Source: Heterotrichella gracilis (taxonomy: Eukaryota > Sar > Xanthophyceae > Tribonematales > Xanthonemataceae). From it: a stretch of DNA of 64,000 nucleotides. The position numbers were made by a program, and so were the translations under genes. How positions within the stretch are numbered: the first letter of the stretch is position 1; every line of letters starts with the position of its first letter. The notes beneath the pieces were generated by a model. The model made no database searches. It saw only the letters and a program-made list of their open reading frames with translations, and was not told the DNA's origin. Below, in pieces: positions 36,301 through 46,370 of the stretch. Location: contig JAULBX010027052.1 of assembly GCA_032358255.1 (NCBI GenBank), positions 62,001 to 126,000 of the forward strand. Direction: 5' to 3'.

Positions 36301-37102
36301 AGTGGGTGGATGGAGGTGGGTGGGTGGGTGGATGCAAGTGGGGTTGCGGGTGCATGGTTGCGGGCAATGGTTGGGTGGCAGTGTGGGGTGGGCTGGGGCG
36401 TGGGGTGACTGCAAGTTTTCCGGCTGGTGAAGCGCCATACTTGAGTGCATCCAATTCTTGCCGCCTCAACAAACCACCGCATACATCACGTGGTTCGATT
36501 GCACCATGTGTGTTGCCTGCAGGAGTGGCCAGTGCATTGGAGTACCTCCATGCCAATGGCATCTGCCACGGGGACGTGTATGCACACAACATCATGGCGG
36601 ACAAACAGGGCATCGCAACTCTGTGCGATTACGGTGCGTGCTGGCCCTAAAACCCTAATGACTGTGGTCAGGCCTGCTGACCCTAAACCCTAAAACCCTA
36701 AACGAGTATGGTTTAGCCTGCTGGCCAATAGCACACGATCACCAACTCTAAACCCTTCCCAAAACCTACCTTTCCACCCCACCCATGAAAGGGATGAAAC
36801 CAATCAACACTTGGTTGCAAGAAGGGGGAGGTACTGACTTCTATACATTCCCCCTTCCAGGCGCCTCCTTCTACTACCACCCCAGCCCAGTACCCTACGA
36901 GGCACACGAGGTGCGCGCCTTTGGCCTCTTCCTCACAGACATGGTGGCGCGCATGGAGGAGGGAGGGGTGGAGGGGGAGAGGGGTGTGGGGCCTGTGGCG
37001 CGCCAGCTGAGGGAGCTGGTGCGTGACTGCTGCGAGACGCAGGCAGGGGCCAGGCCAGGGTTTGCGGCTGTGGTGGAGGTGCTGCAGGGGCTTAGAATTT
37101 AG
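33350..37102 (+). CDS. Leucine-rich-repeat protein kinase, cytosolic type
   Basis: Eight exons: 33350-33788, 34028-34263, 34844-35038, 35430-35481, 35648-35781, 36080-36233, 36523-36633, 36861-37102, giving 520 aa. Residues about 85-290 hold roughly eight plant-SDS22-like LRRs (LTALTQLSLSRNSIASIPGE, FLNLMSNQLTQLPDEIGRL and so on). The kinase domain follows: glycine loop LGDGASG (about 302-308), VAMK lysine about K323, catalytic loop CHGDVYAHN (D421) in place of HRD, and CDYG (D439) in place of DFG. The activation segment and C-lobe are short (TQAGARPGFAAVVEVLQGL). No signal peptide or membrane helix is seen, so it is intracellular. The HGD-YAHN type occurs in a small LRR-kinase group shared by plants, algae and some bacteria. 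It is probably active because Lys and both Asp remain. Role unknown. Confidence 0.87.
35761..35900 (+). repeat. Exon 5 end and donor copied around a CCCTAAA tract, LRR kinase intron 5
   Basis: The segment at 35761-35790, spanning the donor at 35781, recurs at 35871-35900 (cccaacctcacca core). CCCTAAA repeats at about 35793-35812 lie between them. Confidence 0.92.
36640..36725. repeat. Telomere-type repeats in LRR kinase intron 7
   Basis: Runs of CCCTAAA, some CCCTAAAA, interleave with three copies of a 'gcctgctgrcc'-like phrase. Confidence 0.8.
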
Positions 37103-37567
37103 GGTTTTGGCTTTGCTCTGTGTGGGCGCCTGCGTGTCTTACAATAATTGCCGGTATTCCATACTGCTACAGGTTAACGATTCGGTTCAGTCACTGTGGT
37201 ACAAGTGTATGCACGGGGATGAAGCTCGCCAGTTGCCACTCAGACAATATTTATAAGTTGAACTCGTAATCCGATTGAGCATATTGATTCAATTGTTACA
37301 AAAAGCAAAGGAATGGAACAGTTTGGGGATCCAGGGCACACCTGAAGCCTTACATAGAGTTCAGAACCTCAATTAATGAGCATGCCACAATATGAGGTAG
37401 CAACTGACCTCAGAGGACTTGCATGGCTAAAAATTGCCCTGGAGTCGAGGTCCTCCGCGTCACAGTGCAGCACGCAACTGTTAAGCAATAAAAAATCAAT
37501 CATCCGACGATGGTGGGGGGTGACCACACCCTGCCATGCCAATCCCCCTACTATCCTAATGCGCTCC
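37103..37567. other. Intergenic between convergent LRR kinase and MGAT4-like genes
   Basis: 465 bp holding both 3' flanks. No ORF is supported. Confidence 0.5.
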
Positions 37568-40500
37568 TCAGTACCCAAACTCCTGCCTGTCAGTTGTTTC
37601 CCCCTTGACAGAACTGTGCAGCGATTGCAGCTTGCTGGCCATGGCGGTGATCGTGTCTAATCTGTCCTTAATTGCCTCCACACCCGAGTTGTCAAGCACA
37701 GCCTCCCCATTGCCCCCCTCGTGCCCCCCCCCCACCTTGGCCCCCTCCCCCCACCGGTGGCTTAACCCTAGCCACCCGTGCGACGCCGCTTTCCCCTCCC
37801 CTGCCCCCACCCCCACCTTCCCCCCCTGCGCCTGCTGGGTATGCTGAGGCCTCACTATCCCCCCCGGTTTTCCATCCCCGCCGGCCGCCCCCCCAAAATG
37901 CACCGCATATCCCAGCCATTTCTCCCCAAAATCAGCCCCGTGCGGGCACGGCGACACATCCGAATGGCCGCATCGCTTCAGATTGAATTTCTCCTGGGGT
38001 CCCAGGGACCACACATCCGACATGTCCTCGTAGCACCCAGGGAATTTGGGCCGGTCCACCCGCACCGAGAAGGTTGACACAGTGCCGATATGGTCAAACA
38101 GGTTGTACCTGAAAACAAACAGTAAATACATACATGGAATGAATCCATCAATAGATATCAAACGTAAACAGATGAACACCTGTCATTATGGGTCACGTTG
38201 TGCACACATGTGAGGTGGAAAAAATGAAGTAAATTTTGCAGTCTGTTGAGAGGTGCATAATCAGGTGCACAATGCAGGAAGCGGGGCTCGAAGGAAAGGG
38301 CATCGCCCTGTACTGTGCTGTATGTACTGTACTGTACCTGTAGACCACCATTGGGCGTCGCCGGTTGAGGATGCGTGCCGATGGCCTGCGCCCGCCAAAC
38401 CACTCCACCCACAGCAGGTCAGGTGGGAGCCGCGCGGTGTAATTCCTGCGAGCCGAGGGTATGAAGGGTGAAGACGGGATGGGTGGAGATGGGGGTGTGT
38501 GACTCGCATGCAGCTTGAAATGTGATGACATGAGGAGGAAGAAATGCACGCATTTTCAAGGTGTTTGAGTGAACTGGATTTGCAGTGTATAAGCAGCTGA
38601 AGTATATGACACATGGGAAACCACAAGAAAATGCTTAATGATGCTGAAGAACATACCAGCACACCAGCGTCACATTACACCCGAATCCAACCAAAATCCG
38701 ACACACTGAACCAGATTGATGCGCCCCCACCCACACACATCAAATTACACACGATGCCCGTGCGGCAGGCATGGTCGGTCACGTGCGCCCCACCCCGCTC
38801 CCACCCCACCACCCCCACTCACATGAGGTAGCCCGCTAGGTGCGGGAGGTCAGCCGAGTGCACCACCACCCCATTCATGCCGTAGCTGGCCCGCAGCGCC
38901 ACCCACTTCTGCAGGCTCTCAAGGCTGTTGGCCTTGCGGATGAGGTAGGACAGCGCGCGCAGCGCATGGGGGCACACCAGGAAATCGTCCTCCATGAAAA
39001 GGTAGTAGGTGGAGAGCGGGTGGGCGGCGGTGAGGAGTGCGGCCAGGTCGCAGGTCTGCTGCCGCACCTCCCTGGGATGGGTGGGGGGTGGGGATGAGGA
39101 TGGTAACCGTGGGGATGGGTATGGGGATGGGATGGTAGTCATGGGGACGGGGATGGTAGCCGTGGAGATGGAATAAGGGAAGCCTAGCTTGAGACATGCA
39201 GGTATGCTGGCAGCTGCAGGAACAGTTTCAAAACAGCGCAACCGCATGAAAGCGCAGCCAAACGCATTGATGGCCACCTCACATACCCTGTCTCACCTGC
39301 CCGGCCTGTTTGATGGGTTGTGCAGGTCATCGGGCTCTGGCAGGTTGGGTGCGGGGTCTTTCATGGTCCCGGGGTTGTCAATTAGCTGGAGGTACAGCTG
39401 AAAAAAAGAGGGGGGGGGGGGAATGGGGTTGGAATCAGGAAGACAGGTGTGCGGGGATGACAGAAGGGGAGGGGATGGCAGATGGAGGTGACTGGGGACC
39501 AGTCAGGAAGGGAGACAAGGGGGGTACATTCCACCAGAAAACAAGAAATTAGTCTGACGCCGAACCTTTACCAAGTCGGGCAAAAGTCCAATCACACATC
39601 TACATTTTATATTCAAATACATTCCCATTGTGCCTGCAACTGTTGCGTTCCTACTTACCTGGGATTTGAGGGCAAATGTGTCGCCCGGTTGGGGACTGGC
39701 CACCCTCTTCCTCAGTGACTCGAAAACCGAGTGGTTCCCTGGCCGGTTGTTCATCACTATCACCTTCACCTGGGGGATGGGACAGGGATGGGGCTGGGAT
39801 TGGAGATTCTTGGGACACAAGTGGGGTGCACTTGGCGCCCCTAGGATGTGGCTGGTGAAGCTCCTAGGGTATGTGGCGCTTGGAGCATACCCTAGGGGCT
39901 CCACCAGGCCCCTTGTGCAAGTGAAGACATTGCACAGGCGTCATGGCAAAAGTGCCCTTCATATCACTATTCCATGTGCCAGCGCACGTCAACTGATGCT
40001 GTTTGTGAACACACACTACACAAAAATGCCGCGTATGTATGCATGTGCGAAGTGCATGGACGATACTTAGGTTGCAGACCATTTCCCCCATGTGATACAT
40101 TGTCACCCCCATCCAGTCACCCGACTTGCAAAACCCTCTTCAAGACCCCAAACAAGGGTTGGGAATTAGGGTTTTCATCGCTCACACCTTTCCATACATA
40201 AGGTCCGTAGGGTCAAGAGGCAGCTCCTGCATGAGGGACTCTAGGGTGGACGTGAGGTAATCATTGCCGTTCTGGCGGGGCGCGGTGGGGATCCCCACAG
40301 CCAGCCAATACGGAGGACCTGCGACCATTAATATAGCCAAGGTTGGTAAATTTGTGCTTTATTTGTTACTTTATGATCATGAATTGATCACCAAGCCATT
40401 GCTTGCGCACATGACCCACTGTTTGGCCTGGATTAGCTACTGCCTATGAGAATCACCCAACCAATTACACAATGGTGATTCACTGATAACACCGAAATTA

Positions 40501-41608
40501 GCAAGTCGTTTCCCACCTGGTCCACTGTTTGGCCTGGCTTGGCTACTGAGGAATGCCGCCATGTCAGCACTGGCATTCATCTTCCCACCCACGCCTCCCG
40601 CCGCCAACGCTGCTGCCAATGCGTCACTACCCACGCCACCCACGTGCGCCCCTTGTAACACAGCCCCCTTGCCATCGTGCGCCTGGCTGCCTCCCGAATT
40701 TGCCAAATGTGCCGCCGCTTGGGCACCCGCTCTGTACCCTGCTGTTTTTGATTTGGCGCTAAACCCCCTGGAGGCTGACTTGTGAGCTAGGAGGGCTTTG
40801 GCGGTGGGGGGTGGTGGGGAGTGGGGAGTGGTGGTGGGGTGGGTGGAGCCCACTGACTTGAGGAGGGTGCTGACACTGGTGAGGGTGTCTGAGGTGGCCT
40901 GGTAGATGTGTGGGGGGAGGGGGGCGGGGTGAGGAGGGGGATCGCTGAGGAGCGGAAGGGAGGGCAGGAAGGAGGGGTGTGTGAAATCAGATTTAGGGTT
41001 TAGGGTTTGCAGTGGAAAGCGGCTGCAGTGCACGTTTGCTGCGTTGTCCAGCATGCGTGCGCACGTGCGCGCGGGTGGTAGATTACTGATGGGAGGGGAG
41101 GATGTGTCCATGGTGATGGTGGTGGAGGTACCAGGAGGGGGATTGGGGTGCTCAGTGTGGTGGAGGGTGGGTGGGTGGGGTAGCCACAGCATACCTTGAC
41201 ATCCTTCCCCAGCGCCGACACCAGCTCCTCAGTGCGCAGGATCCTGTCGTTGAACTCTGCATCCCTGCACCCACGCAGCGTGATCACCAACAAGGAATGA
41301 TGCCCGACTAGGATTGATGCACAGCAATGTCAAGCCTGTCACGCACTGAAAATCCAGCAGAGAACCTTGGGGTTCAAATTACGGGACATATGCAGTGCAA
41401 CAAGAAGACAAAATCCGTTGTAATACCTTTGAAAGTCGACGTATTCTGGTAGCCTGGGCGTTGAGCCCATCACCAGCAGCAGCAACAGCACAAAGTTGGC
41501 TAGGATGCTGATAGTGAGGAGCCTGTCTCGACCCAGCCATCCCACAGCTGAGTCCAGTAAGTTCAGATGGCCCCGCGACCCGGACCTCGGGTAGGGCGGA
41601 GCCATCAT
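37568..41608 (-). CDS. MGAT4-like N-acetylglucosaminyltransferase (GnT-IV family)
   Basis: Nine exons on the minus strand: 41608-41427, 41264-41195, 40898-40517, 40318-40188, 39769-39659, 39397-39297, 39071-38823, 38445-38338, 38108-37568, giving 624 aa. A short cytosolic tail and one membrane helix (about 30-48, LLTISILANFVLLLLLVMG) give a type II Golgi layout. A low-complexity stem follows (exon 3). The catalytic part shows WLAVGIPTAPRQN with YLTSTLESLM, VKVIVMNNRPGNHSVFESL, YYLFMEDDFLVCPHALRALS (acidic EDD at about 353-355), WVALRASYGMNGVVVHSADL and YNLFDHIGTVSTFS. This order matches MGAT4 (alpha-1,3-mannosyl-glycoprotein beta-1,4-GlcNAc transferase). Donor, acceptor and actual activity in an alga are inferred. 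The last about 130 residues are Gly-rich. It is divergent from NSUN6. Confidence 0.82.
39080..39175. repeat. GGGGATGG minisatellite in MGAT4-like intron 6
   Basis: Imperfect ggggatgg and ggtagtcat units abut the exon at 39071. The composition resembles the CATCCCC tract in the GPAT-like gene on the other strand. Confidence 0.85.
39854..39905. repeat. 20-bp imperfect inverted repeat, MGAT4-like intron 4
   Basis: Arms at 39854-39873 and 39886-39905 match at 18 of 20 positions around a 12-nt loop. The core is ctagggtatg. Confidence 0.9.
40415..40548 (-). repeat. Exon 3 end copied in MGAT4-like intron 3
   Basis: The exon 3 end at 40521-40548 recurs at 40415-40442 with about 25 of 28 positions alike (cactgtttggcctgg core). 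The copied donor site has decayed. Confidence 0.85.
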
Positions 41609-42321
41609 GGGCTACTTGTGATGCATGCACATATGCATGCACATGCCATGCTGAGATGTTAGCTGTGTGGGGAGGTTCTCGCGGTCTGTAGTTGTGTAGC
41701 TGAGCGGGTAGAGATGCAACCTAAGCGCTTGTGCCAAATTGGTATCACAGCTGCTCTCAAGCGCGGGGATCGAAGAACGGGATTGCCTCGCCATGCACTC
41801 TTGGATGGCACGACTGTGGCGTTAGCGATGAGAGGTCTCGCAACACGACAGGCAAACCCAGATCAACATACGGGTACTAGATGTTGCTTCTAACCTGTAC
41901 GTCTGGCAGACCAGGCAGCCAGCAAGAACAGATTGGCAGATGCCAATGTTTGCATGCATGCAACTGGGCTCCTATGTACATATGTGTGTGTGCTGCAGCA
42001 GCAGTTTTCGGTCAAGTGACTTCTGGACAGCATTACCAGTTAAACTATGCTAAGTATCCAGCATTGGAAAGCTCCTGATTGCGAACATTTTGGGGCAAAA
42101 TTAAGTGGGTGCCTATGCCCTGGCAGCTCGAGTCAAGCTACCCAAGGAGCAAAAGCACCTGAGACTGAGAAGGATAGAGGCTTTGAACAATATACCTGGC
42201 CGCAGACTATTTACTTGACATCCTTCTCTGTCGTTGCCTAGTAACCCAATTTGTGACCCACTCAATGGTGGGCGACATGCCGCCAGTCTGCATGCATCCC
42301 AGGTGACCGGTCAGTGTGTGA
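41609..42321. promoter_or_regulatory. Shared upstream region of MGAT4-like and NSUN6 genes
   Basis: About 0.7 kb between divergent start codons. GCATGCA palindromes cluster at 41620-41650 and 41950-41965. No core promoter element is clear. Confidence 0.5.
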
Positions 42322-45300
42322 ATGACAGCCAGCAAAGCGCTAGCAGCAGGCGCAATGGCTACCAGACGGTACGCCCCCCGCATCGAATGGGACCCTCAAG
42401 TGCAGCAGTACTTCGAGGCCGCGTTTGGAGCGGAAACGTTCCGGGCCATCTCGGAAGCTCTCTGTGTTCCACCACTCACAACGTGCCTGAGAGTGAACAC
42501 ACTCAGCACTACTGCCGAGGTGCGTGCATATGAAGCTCTAACCATCCCTATGGCATGTAGAGAACTGCTGGTCTCCGTTAACTCTTGCCATACAAATATG
42601 CATGCATTGGCATGCCACGAAGAGTTTTGCGAGTGGTAGACATACGATACTGTGGATAGACTCAATGACCACAAGTGGTCCCAATACATGTGACGTAGCA
42701 TATAGTAAGGTCTAGGCATGGTTCTCGAGCAGCCCACAACTGGTGGGTGCACCCCACCGAACCACACCTGGTGAATATAAGTGGTTCAAGAAGTGCACAC
42801 ATTACACCATATCTGTATTCTGTGCTGACAAGCCATTGGCTGGCATTTTCAGGACGTAGCCAGGCAGTTGCCGGCACTGCTGCCACCACACCACGCCTCA
42901 CCCACGGCCCCCACCAAGCCACCCTTCGTCCCCAGCCTGCCTCCCAACGTGGTGCTGGTCCCCGGGTCCGGTCCCCACACAGTTGACTACCGCCCAGCTG
43001 GGGATAGGGAGGTGGTGATCAGCCGCAAGGCAGGAGAGGCGGTCCTGCGGGGCGCAAACGTGTTTGTGCCAGGTGGGCAAACCCCAACGACTAAACCCTA
43101 AAGACTAAACCCCAAACCCCCCTATGGCAGTGTGGCTGTTTCATTGGCTGCGGAGCCACCTAGCTTTTGCCAATTCCTTATTGGTTTACATGAATAAACG
43201 TCAAATAAATGTTTTCCTCTGCGCAGGCGTGCTAGCCTGCTCACAGTCCATCGCTCCCGGTGACATCGTGGCTGTGTCAGTGGCTGTGGAGCCGCCAGGT
43301 CAGCAGTGGTCGGGGTTCACAAGGGGGACGGTGCTGGGGTCGGCGCACAGCGACGCCCTAGCAACCCTTGACAGAGGCAACCTGTACATCGGTAAGGGCA
43401 CAAAGCGGAACCCTAAGAAAACCCTAGAGGCACGGTGCACAGCAAAATCGGGGATGCCAGCATTCACTTGACCATCATGCCACTGCATGTGATTGGCAAG
43501 GGACCAAACCACAGAAATGACATCATTGAGGCGTCCATCAAATGGCCATGCATGTGGGCATCCATGGGATTTTCATGTGTTGGCCATGTGACTATTGCCC
43601 TGTGGTGGGTGCAGGGGTGGGGCGAGCCGAGATGGGGCGCGTGGAGATATTCCAGGGCATGCGCGGGGTGGCGGTAACCATGGTGGAGCGGGTGTACCAC
43701 ACACCCCCATGCAGCGGTACGAAACCCTAAACCCTAAACCCTAACCCTATGTGTGGGGTGGTGGTGGTGGCCATAATGGAGCGCATATAGCACACGCCCA
43801 TGCAGCAGTACCTGTTGAGTTTGGTACCTTAAGCAAAACCCTGATTGTTTGTGAACGTGGTAATCCAGCTTCGTTGGAAATTCAGTAACCGCACCATGCA
43901 CGACATCCCCGCCCATTCCAGGTGTCCTGGAGGGAGCAGTCATGCTCCAGAACCTTCCCAGCGTGGTTGCTGCCCACGTCCTGAACCCTACACCAGGGTC
44001 AAGGGTTTTGGACATGTGTGCGGCGCCAGGGGGGAAAACGACGGCCCTGGCAATCATCATGGGGGACCATGGGGGGGTCATCGCACTGGATCGGTCGCAC
44101 GCCAAGGTGCGTGATATGTGTAATTGCAATCAAATGGATATCAAACGATGGTGGCCCTTGTGCATCGCAGCTGTGTTTGAAAGGGCCTGCCGCTACTGGT
44201 GATACAAGAACAACACAGGTATTTAAGCACGTTATCCAATTAATTGCCTGATGGCTGCTCTAAGGTTGAGGACATCAGGGCCATGGCGAGGGAGTTTGGG
44301 CTGAAGAGCATACAGGCATACAAGATGGATGCGCGCAAGTGCGTGGTGGAGGGCAGTGGAGTGGCGCAGGCTGACGTGGCACCAGGTGAGGATTGCCTTG
44401 AGCATGGTGTCCTGTGTACATGTGTGCAAAGGTACAATTGCGTGTAACGGGCTGGCGCCTGTTGGTGGTTCCATGCGGTGATGCCTGCGCATTAGTGGTT
44501 GACTTCTGATCTCAGTGATAGAACGCGCTTGCATGCTACCACTGTCAACTAGTATTCACGTATGCAACCTGCATATGCCGTGAGCACTCCTCTTCGCAGC
44601 ATGCCCTAAAGCATGCACTGGCGGTTTATGCACATGTTGCTGCAATTTCATGCAGACGCCACCACCACCACCACCACCGCCGCCGTCTTCGCCCCCGCCA
44701 CCACCACCACCACCTCCAACACCCGCGACCAAGACCGCAGCCAGCGCAAGGCCGCCGCTCGCGCCACCCGCGGTCACCCGCCCGCCACCCCCCACCCCCC
44801 ACCCTCCGCCCCCCACCTCGCCGGTTTCCTCCCCTCCTCCTTTGATTTCGTGCTGTGCGACGCCCCTTGCTCCACCCTGGGACTGCGCCCCCGCCTCACC
44901 CACGCACACACCCTGGGCGAGCTGAGGGCCACTGCGGTGTACCAGCGCAAGCTGCTTGATGCTGCGGTGGCTATGGTCAAGCCAGGGGGGGTGCTGGTGT
45001 ACTCAACCTGCACCTTCAACCCAGGTGGGGGCGGTGGGGAGCGGCATAGCATTAGTTTGTTAGTTGCATGCATTTGAGCGACACATCCCAGTCTGGAGAG
45101 TAGCAGTCTCGCACATGCGGAGCCCAGCAGTTCTATCCTGGCATTGCTTATACTATCTGAGGTCCTGCTGGATCAGGTTAGCGTGTGTGGCCCTTAGGCA
45201 GCACATGCTATAGATGTTATACTTTTGTTCTTCTTTTGTGTAGTGTAATGGGTATGTATTACGCCCTACGTGCCTGTGTGACATCCACCGTAGCAACAGA

Positions 45301-45793
45301 TGTTGTATAAATTATTAAATGTGATATGTTATCCCCTTATTTCCTACCTGTGTCCATGTGACATGCCACCGAAGCAACACACTGTGGATGTGCTGCCTTT
45401 GCAGGGGAGAATGAAGCAAATGTGGCCTACCTGCTCCACAAGCACCCGTGCATGCATCTGGTGCAGCAGGCGCCCCGCCTGGGCAAACCCGGCCTGCCCC
45501 GACCAAGTTTGGCAGCGCCACATGGCGATCATGCAATACCAAATGGGGATCATGCGACGACGCACACCGATCATGCGGGACTGAATGGCGCCCATCTGGC
45601 GGCGCATGCCGATCATCATGATGCGACACTGCATGCCGAGGATGCGGCGGTGCATTGCGAGTTCTCTGGGCCCTGGCTGAGCGAGGATGAGTGTGAGCTG
45701 GTGCAGCGGTTTGACCCTCACGACGGCCTGGACACCATAGGCTTCTTCATCGCAAAGTTCGAGAAGCGCGTGGACGGTGAGGAAGAGCAATGA
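42322..45793 (+). CDS. NSUN6: NSUN6-like tRNA cytosine-C5 methyltransferase with PUA domain
   Basis: Eight exons: 42322-42519, 42853-43072, 43227-43391, 43615-43716, 43922-44106, 44265-44385, 44656-45024, 45405-45793, giving 582 aa. The N-terminal part (LCVPPLTTCLRVNTL) is followed by a PUA domain (about 110-215: EVVISRKAGEAVLRGANVFVPG, GDIVAVSVAVE), the layout that sets NSUN6 apart from other NOL1/NOP2/Sun enzymes. SAM motif I is SRVLDMCAAPGGKTT, motif IV is CDAPCS (about C402) and the catalytic motif VI is STCTFNP (about C449). NSUN6 methylates C72 in tRNA acceptor stems and some mRNAs. Two algal inserts stand out: a Thr/Pro-rich stretch before motif IV (exon 7) and a His/Asp/Ala-rich repeat (GDHAIPNGDHATTHTDHAG) in exon 8. 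An in-frame ATG at 42355 is an alternative start. Confidence 0.93.
43661..43812 (+). repeat. Exon 4 end copied across a CCCTAAA tract, NSUN6 intron 4
   Basis: About 60 bp at 43661-43720, ending at the donor, recurs at 43751-43810 with a 2-nt gap. The copy still has GT after catgcagca. The tract at about 43722-43748 is (CCCTAAA)n. Confidence 0.9.
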
Positions 45794-46370
45794 CAGCCTT
45801 ATCTCCACTGCCGCTCGGTCGGTCAATGTGCTTTTCAGCTGCCGGCAAATTAGTCCATGGCGGTTTGGTTTACAATATGTATACATTTATTTTCTCCAGC
45901 CAGTTTCCGTTTCACGGATTTAACTCATCCTCATCTGCAATTTCAAATATCTCGAAGATGGTCAATGAAGACCCCATCTGAACATCTCAGTGACTGGCCA
46001 CCTCGTTCCACATGTTTGGCCAGTGATATGCAACATGCACTGCCGGTGGCAGAGGTCGTACGGCACTTGCCCACGCACACTGTAACAACAGTTGCAGCAT
46101 GGTGCATACGCAAATTCACACCTTGCTTGCAACGCAGTAAGCACTGCATCATGTTGCACATGCATGCATGCAAGCGGATTTCCAAACTTGGGTGTGAGAA
46201 GGCACCTTCAGGGTGCAACGACACCCACCTTGGTTACCTGCAGGAGAAGTTCAATCATGCAAGAAGGTATATCACATCCACGTTGCACATTGCTCACAGC
46301 CCTTTTCATGCATTCATGTTCTGTCGTGGCCTTGCCTTGCTTCCACTATGGCCTTGACTTGCTTCCACTA
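45794..46370. other. 3' flank of NSUN6
   Basis: No supported ORF. A possible TGTAA signal lies near 46080. Confidence 0.45.

Noticed and set aside
41685-41790. Possible tRNA gene (tagctgagcggg resembles an A box)
   Set aside because: The upstream seven bases have no complementary acceptor strand, and the downstream gatcgaaga is a poor B box. No cloverleaf forms.
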